This document shows, one piece after another, positions 1 to 9,000 of a stretch of 11,367 bases of DNA. The DNA lies in contig JAOXYC010209683.1 of NCBI GenBank assembly GCA_028565715.1, forward strand, positions 1-11,367, written 5' to 3'. Source of the DNA: Phoronis pallida (lineage: Eukaryota; Phoronida; Phoronidae). Made by a program: the position numbers and the translations under genes. Within the stretch, counting starts at the first letter, position 1. Each line of letters starts with the position of its first letter. Under the pieces are notes generated by a model that was not told the origin of the DNA, did no database searches, and worked only from the letters and a program-made list of their open reading frames with translations.

Positions 1-31
1 TTGCTATAAAATTGTTTCTTTTAAATGCGTT

Positions 32-39
32 TTACAACG
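32..39 (-). CDS. Terminal exon (tentative), coding part and stop codon
   Basis: Just downstream of exon 18 is a very good acceptor, TATTTTTCTTTTACCCAG, ending at 40. In the phase left by exon 18 the next bases complete a threonine codon, then give a leucine codon and TAA (34-32). The protein would end ...SIQTL. The 3' untranslated region would run off the left edge. Only eight coding bases support this, so the acceptor and phase are the only evidence. Confidence 0.42.
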
Positions 40-3000
40 CTGGGTAAAAGAAAAATAGCCCAAATCGCAACGTTCACATTTACGTTAAAACTAGTAAATA
101 CGTAATGATAGAATACAAACATTAAATACCAGAGATTTAAAGGTACAATACTTACTCTGGATGGAATAAGATACACTCTCTTCAACAATAATTACCAAAT
201 TCAAGTTTTTCAAAAAAATACCAGATCCTCCTATCGTCGAATGTATCTGCAAATGCGCTTACAGGGACAAATTATTACCGCCACGCATACACAGAGGGAA
301 GGCCTACACTGAACTTCTTGTCCTCTGGCGTACATACGGCAATTATTCTTTCAAAAAATTTGTTTGGTACATTTGCAGTTGATTTGGCCAAATCAACTGC
401 AAATGTAACAAAAATTGCTACATCTGCATCAGACATGGCAATCGCAAATGTAGCAAAAAACCACAAATGTAGAAAATTGCTACATTTGCGGTAATTGCTA
501 CATTTGCGGTTGCCACAAAGCCTCATAAATATTATAATATCGATTTAACAACATACATACAAACTCATTGACAGTTTCTATCCAAAATGAGTTATTTTTA
601 AATCAATCACCTTAAAAGGTGATTGAGTACACATCTTTGCTTTCCACTCATTATAACATAGGCCCACCTGAAATATAGTTGTTAGCTGAAGTATACTGTA
701 AATCAACCATCCTCTCATGGCCATTCAGAAGAGTTCTTGATCCCTCACCGTCTCGGATTATTCTGAAATGATGGATTTTGATTTTAAAGTTGTTATCATT
801 AAATCTATGAGTTTCAAAAAAAAAACAATTGATCTGCAAGTATGCTCTCTAGACAATATTGATTATAAAACCAATGTTTTGCAATCATATGTCATACACA
901 CATTTTAGAAGCGAGGTAAATTATAACGTGGATGCCTTTTATCTTTTGACGATCTTAGGGATTCCCCTTTTTGACCATGTATATATGTTGTGAGTTTCAT
1001 TTGGGCAATCATTCACAACTTACCTATGGTTTGGGTGCCATGTTACATCATGACATCGCTGGGTAACCGCTGCCTTGCACCCATCATGCTTTATGACATC
1101 AACTGTGGCATTTCTTAATTCACCAGGTTCTGGTGGCGTGAAATCTACCTTCGTTCCCTTTGTAGACATAAAGCTCTCATATTTGAGTGAATTGGTGACA
1201 TGAACGTTTATATAATAAACTTCTGAGTGCCCAAGAGGAAGGTTGTCGTATTCAAAGATTTGAGTATGACCAATAATTCTTTGGTAATTGTGAAATGCTC
1301 CACTGTGCTTGAGTTCGGTGAATTCTCCTTCTACGGTGTTTTGGAGGAGACACTCTTGTGTCTGGGTATCATAGTCAAATGATAAACACTTTGTTCCATA
1401 TCGAATACACTCTTCAGCGCAGTGTTTGTCTGTGAACGATTTTGCAGTATGGAAATGAGCTGCCGAAAGTCTTCCGCGCCGAGGGTAAGCAAAGTGCTTC
1501 AGATCATCTGACCCGTCTGTATTCTCAGTGACAGCCAACGGACTAAACGTTTCCCAGTCCTTAACCGTGTTTCCAACTGCCCCCTGCCCAACACCAACGG
1601 CTTTGTGTTGTTCGGGTTTCAATGGTGAATCATCGTGCAGGACTACTGTTGCACTCAATTTATGAGGATGGCTCGAAAACTCGTAAGAAGCTTCCAGTTT
1701 CCCATTCGGTGGAGTCATATCATAGGTATTCAATGAGCACTGTGCAGTACTTTCAAGTCCTTGTGAGTTGGCCACTTTAACTGTCCAGTAAAGTGGTATA
1801 CCATGCTCAAGTGCAACAGGAACCAGGGCGGAAGCACCTCCCATTTCAGTCCACTCTTGGATATTTGTACCTCCGAGGTGGCTTCCAATTGCATAGCGAC
1901 GTTTAATGTCGCTTACTTCATCTGTAGCTGATACCTCTAACAAGAACGCAGGGTCCGTTGGGTCACGACCAACAATCTGGGAAACCGTGCAACCTTTGTT
2001 AATGGAACGTTTCCGTTTGCTTACTGCTGTTGGGGTGAGTTCTGGTGACGAGTCGTCCTTTTCGGAGAGTGGTATGTCCAGGATTACCCCACGAATAGTC
2101 GGAGCTGTGTACTGCCAAAGAGTGAAGGACCATTCCTTGTTAAAGATTATCAATCGGAGCAGCACAAATGCAGATAACTTCAATCTAATCGGGACTAGGA
2201 CTACTTCTATTTTGATGCTGAAATTGAAAAAAACAAAACAATGAAGTTTAAAAACATTCTATATTGGTGAGAACCTGTATATGAAGTGCATAAAGAAAAA
2301 GGGAAAAATCAATTAGGTCCCTTGAAAGCCCAGGGTTTTAAATAAGGCAGCTGTCTATTTTACTTACCCCACATCCAATGGAAATTTGTCGAACTTAACA
2401 GTGCCACGTATAGGGAATTGGGTTTCCAAAAGGTACCCAGTGAGTCGGATTCCGCCTGCTGCAAAACCTATGTCCAATGCTAAGGATCCATATACTTTGG
2501 CGCCAACGAACGGAACAACCTCAACCTGAATTTAGAACAGCCCTGGTGTGCAATACATATGCTTACTGGCAACGGAATTTCCTACGGTTTATATTGAGTA
2601 CTAATTAAAGAACACATAAACCTGTGAGCAGAAAATGTCTAAAAGAAACATAAACAAATTGCCATTATGAAATTTATTTAAGGCAATTTATTCAAATCTT
2701 TCGAAAAGTCGCCATTTTTAAAAGACGGAAAATACCAAACAGAATATATGCTACCTTTCTTCTGATATGTATCAATCTAATACTTGTCTAGTATAACCAA
2801 TTTGATATAACTCATACGTACAAATGCAGTCATGCTTAGAAAACATGCGCCAACTTTAAGCTTTATTCCCATTGAACCACCTGCACCAATAGCTGAAATT
2901 CAAAAAAGTTCTTGATCATAATATTTATACGGATCGTACTTTAATGTTCAAATATTTTGACGTAAAGAGAAAACATCCTGCAACCGTTCATGAAGAAGTG

Positions 3001-6000
3001 CAAGTCGCATTTTGCAACATCATTTATTCATGAGAGATTTTGATATCATTTTAGCGCTTCTCGACGTTTCTTTGTGTACCAATTCCTAAGCGCGAGGATT
3101 CAGAGCACTTTTGCATTTGCCACTGCAAACGCAAAGAAAAGTAATATTATCTAACCCTAAACAAGTCTCACATTACTCAAAGTGCAAAACTTGTTTAACC
3201 CAATCGTGATACTCTAAAATAGTTGTCGTCACATTTGAGCGTAAAGTGCATGTCCAATAAAACCTTTTTCGAAAATAAAACACGAAAAACGCTCTGACTC
3301 AGGTTTTATTGCGCGTTTCAGCACGTGAATGCAAGGGGTCATCACGGAGGAACGAAAAAGATAGTGAAAATTTGTTTTAAGAATGGCCCCCTAGTCTTTG
3401 AAGAATGAGTTAAACGTACATAGACTGACCGTAACATTGATGGCTAGGGCAGCAGGTATTATTACTAAGCAATTATAGATAAAACAATGAATATACTCAC
3501 CAAATCTCATCGGGATAGGTCCAACCATGAAGAAGACGCCGTACTCGAAAAACGTTAAATCCAATGGAGGAATAGGTATATCCCCGGCGATACAAAAGTC
3601 CATCTTTGCTGGAAATCCTGAGCCAAGGATGTCACGCATTATGTCTGGGTTTGTCATTATCTTGAAATGCAACAGACATATGTTCATGACATCAAGTATT
3701 GGTCAGAATAGAAGACATAAACTCGTATTTCGAAGGACAGGTGCTCTATCATCTGAGCCACTATTAGCCCCTGGCCCTCGACAAAAAATATTCAAAAAAT
3801 CTATTTTGGTGCAAACAATTTTGTAGAAACACACCATTGTTGCGTTGTGAAAAAGTATTTAGGTGTGGATAGTGTTTTGCTTCAAAGGTTTTAAAATCCA
3901 CCTCTTCCTTCTATAAATCACCAGTAACTAGGTAGTGGTATTAGTATGAAAAAATCGAGTATCACTCACAGCGTCAAGTGCAGCAACACGCAACTCATCC
4001 AGAAACTTGAGAACAGTTCTTCTGTCTCCAACGTCAGCCTCCAGAACGTAATAAACAAAATCTTGTAGCTTCATGTTCATCACTTGATCGGATGTTTTGT
4101 CATTATCAGGTCCTATACAGAAAGAACAGAATCAAGAGTTACAAAAATAGCCTATCTAATGCTAATCTGCTCATGGACGTTTCTTGGTTGCACTTTGTCT
4201 TTGATTTACAGTGTGTAAAGGCAAACATAGCCGTTGGAGATGGCTGGGCCATGTTCGACGCATGGCCCCATCAGCTATACCAAAGGTTGCCCTTAGGTCG
4301 ACAGCGGGTGGACGACGCTCAAGAGGTCGGCCTAAGAAAACTTGGAGACGATCTCTAGGGAGAGAAATGAAACACAATGGGTTGAACTGGGAAGCAACTC
4401 ATCGCCAAGCACATGATCGTAAGCAGTGAGGTCTCTTGTCGAAGCCTTATGTGCCACCTAGGCACCAAGAGACCTAAGTAAGTAAAGGCAAACATTGTTT
4501 ACAACCTTAAAATATTTAGTTTATTGCTACACATAATCAGCACTGCTCTATCATATCAAGTAAGGGAAGGACCAAGGTGCGAGAAATGACATGCATCAGA
4601 GTATTATTGGTTTGATGAAAATTAACACATGTTTAAAGGATGGTAAATACATACCTGACAAGCAATTTGCTGTTCTTGGCTTCACAAACTCAACGCCATC
4701 GAGTAACCTCATAACTTTAGTACATGAGGGGTAATAGTTTGAACACAAGTGTGCATCAAGTGTGAGCATCACGTGATCTGGACTATTTTCTATCGACAGT
4801 TTTGCAGATGAGAACATTTCTCCAAGTCCAAACCCTTGAAAGCTAGACTCGTAACTTGAAGCTAAAAAACAAATGCAATTTCTGCTCCCTATCATTCGAT
4901 CACGATGTAATTCACCTAGAACTGTTCCAATCCACCGCCAATATTATCGTCATTTTCCAATATGAAAACACTTAAACTAACTCGTTGAAAACACTTAAAC
5001 TAACTTGTCTCCTCAATTGTTCGAGTTCTCTATTTGTCAATGCTTCTTGATTGGTTTTCATTGTTGTTCCTTATTTTTTAAATGCAGATTGCCACTTATT
5101 CGCGATAAAATAGGATTACTTGTTTATGAGCTACCTAATTCCTCTGCGCTAAACGCCAAAGCATTTAATCACTGTATTAGTGGCGCTGTGGTGAACTTTT
5201 AAAGGACATATTTAATTAACCCCCATTAGGGATACCTACATGTTAATGGAAACCAGTCAGAATACGTGCCAAACGTCATTTCGATTCTACTTGCACACGC
5301 GTTGAGTCTAAAATCCAATTTGACAACCTTTTTAATGAAGTGCATGGAGAATAGAACCCCACATGTAAGTCCACGACAATCGCCATGCGGGATGCAGAAC
5401 AATCCATTCCCACGGCTGATGAAAGGCGAAACTCTGGGACAAACTGAAGAATAAATGAAATTGATTAGAAATCAAAGACATCGTTCAATGCTTATATTTT
5501 GACATTTCCATCAAAAACAACAAATAATGTCCATTGCAGCAGGCAACAAATATACCACATGTTCCTATATCGTACTTTTTGATATCGAAGAGATCCCGAT
5601 TGTAGACAGCACAATTATAAAATCAGTGAACTGGATTGTCTCCAAAAGTACATACAGTGTACACACTTAGTATACTTACCTGATTTTGGTATAGTGACGT
5701 ACTGGATAACCATCTGCTCAAAAGACCCTTGTGGCTCGATGGATCTTCTCTTAAGCATGTTTCTAAGCCTACTTGGGGAAAATGTGATTGGGTGTTGTAC
5801 AGGCTGTTCTCGCAAGTACCCAGAATACGACTCCACCATTCTATCAAGCTCGGCTTTGGTGTCGTCTTGTCCTCCTTTTGCAAGAATTTGGTAGATTCGA
5901 AGCATTGAGAAGTTATTGACATCAAGTACGTCTAAGATACTTGGTGTTTTACTGTCAAAGAAAATACAAAAAATCCTTGTCAACATTTTCCTCCAAAAGC

Positions 6001-9000
6001 CTCTGCTGGTATATTGTAATATTACTCTTGACCGACAGAGAAAAGACAAGCGGCCATGTAACTTTTGCTAAATTTTATGTTTTAGCATGAGTTACCTCAT
6101 TTTTATTATAGCATCTATTAACTTTTCATGATCTGTTTTTCGATTTTACGATTTGATATGTGCAACATTAAGTTAACTTATCTCCTTTGTGGTGTTTCGA
6201 TTTGTTTATTTTTTAATCTTATTAAAATCCTATTATAGAAGTTGTGTTACGATCTTACCCGTTGGGGGTCAACATGTTCTTTACATCTTTAAACTGATCG
6301 AGTGCGCCCTGGAAACTGTCTTTAAATGTTTGAGTTGCCCCGTCTTCCATTCCTGGTGGTCTGTAACTCAAGTCAGGATCAGGCTCTGGCAACTCGAATT
6401 CAGGATTTTGTATCCTTTCCTCGTATTGTCGCTTCGCATCCTCCACAACGGACTCTGTTTCGTTATCGAATTCTCCTTTGTCAGCTGTTTGGCCAATATA
6501 ATAAAACGAAAATTCTTTGCACTCTTCAATCCACTCCGGAACAGGAAGGATTCTTTCAAGAAAAGGTGTTGGATCGACATAGGAATAGTCATCGTCACTT
6601 TCAAAAACTTCGCCGTCTGATGGCTTCTTTCTCATAGCTACATGTATGGACGAAGGTTTGCACTTTTGTTTTGCAACTTTACCGATTTTATCTCCTCCTT
6701 GAACTACCTTGCCTGAACTTGACACTCTCGGTTTCACATTAGAAATAATGATTTCGTACTCGATGAAATTTTCATCTTGAGGTATGATAAGGATCTCATT
6801 ATTGTTTCTTTTCTTGGCAAGGCCAAAAACAGGACTGACAACCTGTGAAACAAAATTAGATCAAAAGCTTTATTATATTAATAGTTCTATACGAAACAAT
6901 TAACTTTGAAGGTGAGAGATTGTTCAGCATCAACTTCCCCTAATGTATTCCTACGCTCAAAATTTGGCGCATACCCAAAGCGCAGTGCAACCATCAGTTC
7001 TGAGGAAGTCCCCTGACCAAGTGGGTAAAGATATGTTAACGTGGGTGAATTTTACCTACTTGTACTTACAAAAATGTTATTTAAAGTATTCTAACAGTCG
7101 AATGAATATATTTAGTAGTGAAACTTTTGTATTTCTGACTCAATTCAGCCATATACACTTCATCAAGTTGCTGTTATTTACATTTTTTCACGAAAGTCAT
7201 TGTTGCGGTAGCGTTTCTTAATATAAATGTACAAATCTTGTAACAACATGACAATTTTATAAATAGAAAGCGGTCAACGTTGCACAATGACAGCTTTTGG
7301 GATATTCAAGTACCAAAAGCTAAAACACATATTTTGTCACATGACTTACTCTCTTTCTCTCTCTCTTTAACCTTGCAAGTTCAGTTTTTCTATTAATGGT
7401 AGAAGTTTGAAAAAAGCATTGCCATTTACAGAAAAGAATACCTTGTTGCCTCTGTTAGCTCGGATGTCTACACCTGGAGGGAATTTGCCTTGAGCCGTAA
7501 ATGGAAAATTGCCACAAGCACAGTTGCTTTCGTCGCAATCAACTCGGTGACTAGGAAAGCTTATATGCATTTTGGGGCCAAACACTTTTTCCATCAATGC
7601 TCTGCTTTTGTGTACCCTGAAAATATATGACTGTTCGTTGTGTTTGCCGTCTCAGAACAAACGAATTGCATTTTTTTCATATGAACTTACATAATAATGT
7701 GCATATGTTCTCAAAAATGTTATCTTGTTCTAACCATTGGATGGTAGACGTGTCTCGAAACATTTTCTGTGTACGTTTCCCCCCATTACAAAATTCTCAA
7801 TAAGCGTGTCTTCATTCGTATTTGTAGCAGAGAATACGTCTCATACAGAAATCTTTGATGATTTCAAAGGATATCAAAATGTTATCGCCTCAAGAACTAC
7901 TTTTACATGTACGTGATGAGTCCTGCTACTTACACTGTTTTTAATTCAAAGTATGATTTCTTAACACCCCTGATTACGTCAAATACAGAATCGTACGCTT
8001 CTTGGAAAGGTTTTGCGATTGTCATCATGTCGTCGATAGGACTAAGAGTGTCTTCTAACATTTTGATGAACTTCCTGGCTATCTCTCGCTCTTGTTGTTC
8101 CTAAATGGATTTTCTATTATTCACTAAGCTGAAATGACATCTGACGTCTCATAAACGATAATTATAATTAACATTTCTCCCCAAATACTCCTAAACATAC
8201 GATAGAATAGAATGTCCAAACTCTCCCGATGATTTCATATTAAATAAAGTTCACTTACAGGATGAGTCGAGTTTAGATGTTCAGTCGTTTCAGTTCGGCG
8301 TCTCCGAACTTTTCTCAATGGTTGACTCTATATTCCCACGCGTAAGAGAATATCAAGTCAGTCATTGAGAAAAGTTTGAACATCTATACTCGACTCATCC
8401 CGTAAGTGAACTTTATTTAATACTCCTAAACATGTTTATGTTTTTGATTGTCGATCATGGGACCTCTTTTGTGCCATTTCCCACGGCAAGTAAAATATAT
8501 TTTCTACTTGAGTTTCACCTGTCCCTTCAACATGTATACATTTTACTTTTAAGTATAAACAAATTGTTGGAATAGAAATATTATCATTTCTATTTAACTT
8601 AAACCAACCTGCGTAGGTATGCCGTCTCCAGGGCCTACCCGTAAATCTTCCGTCATCAAATATTTCATACTACCAGTTCTTCTGAAAAATGCACGCACTT
8701 CCTTAACAGCTGCCTTGATGTCTGAGATGAGGTACTTTAATTCCGTTCCAGGATTCATCCAATAAGGTAGTTCCCCTGTGTGAAAGAAAATTATTTCATT
8801 CCTTAGCGGAGCACAGAACCGACGATCGTGGCAATACTACTTATTTAGCCGTTATCCGTTATCGTGTAGGCCACATTTTGAGGTGTCAAGGCTAAATGTA
8901 CATGTAGGTAAAAAATACAAATATTGACCACTTCCGAGCGCTATATAGTGTTCTATGGACCGAGGGAGAGCAATGCTGCCTAAAGACGAAGCCCCCGGAC

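Noticed and set aside
275-345. Alternative exon after exon 17, reading DKKFSVGLPSVYAWR to a stop
   Set aside because: The acceptor in the right phase (CGCCAG, ends 325) has no pyrimidine tract. The better AAAG acceptor gives the wrong phase. Exon 230-156 fits in phase and has a strong GTAAGT donor.
1906-2244. 112-codon plus-strand open frame
   Set aside because: It lies wholly opposite exon 16, which has clear domains and splice sites, so it is a shadow.
5005-5202. 65-codon plus-strand frame with an acceptor-like TTTTTTAAATGCAG before its second half
   Set aside because: No domain, no partner exon and no promoter. It lies in an intron of the minus-strand gene. It is kept only as a weak possibility.
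6189-6637. Plus-strand open frames of 103 and 143 codons
   Set aside because: They are opposite exon 8 and its intron; composition and lack of domains mark them as shadows.
7750-7870. 38-codon minus-strand open stretch in intron 5
   Set aside because: No acceptor gives the one-base phase needed between exons 5 and 6, and those two exons already join in frame.
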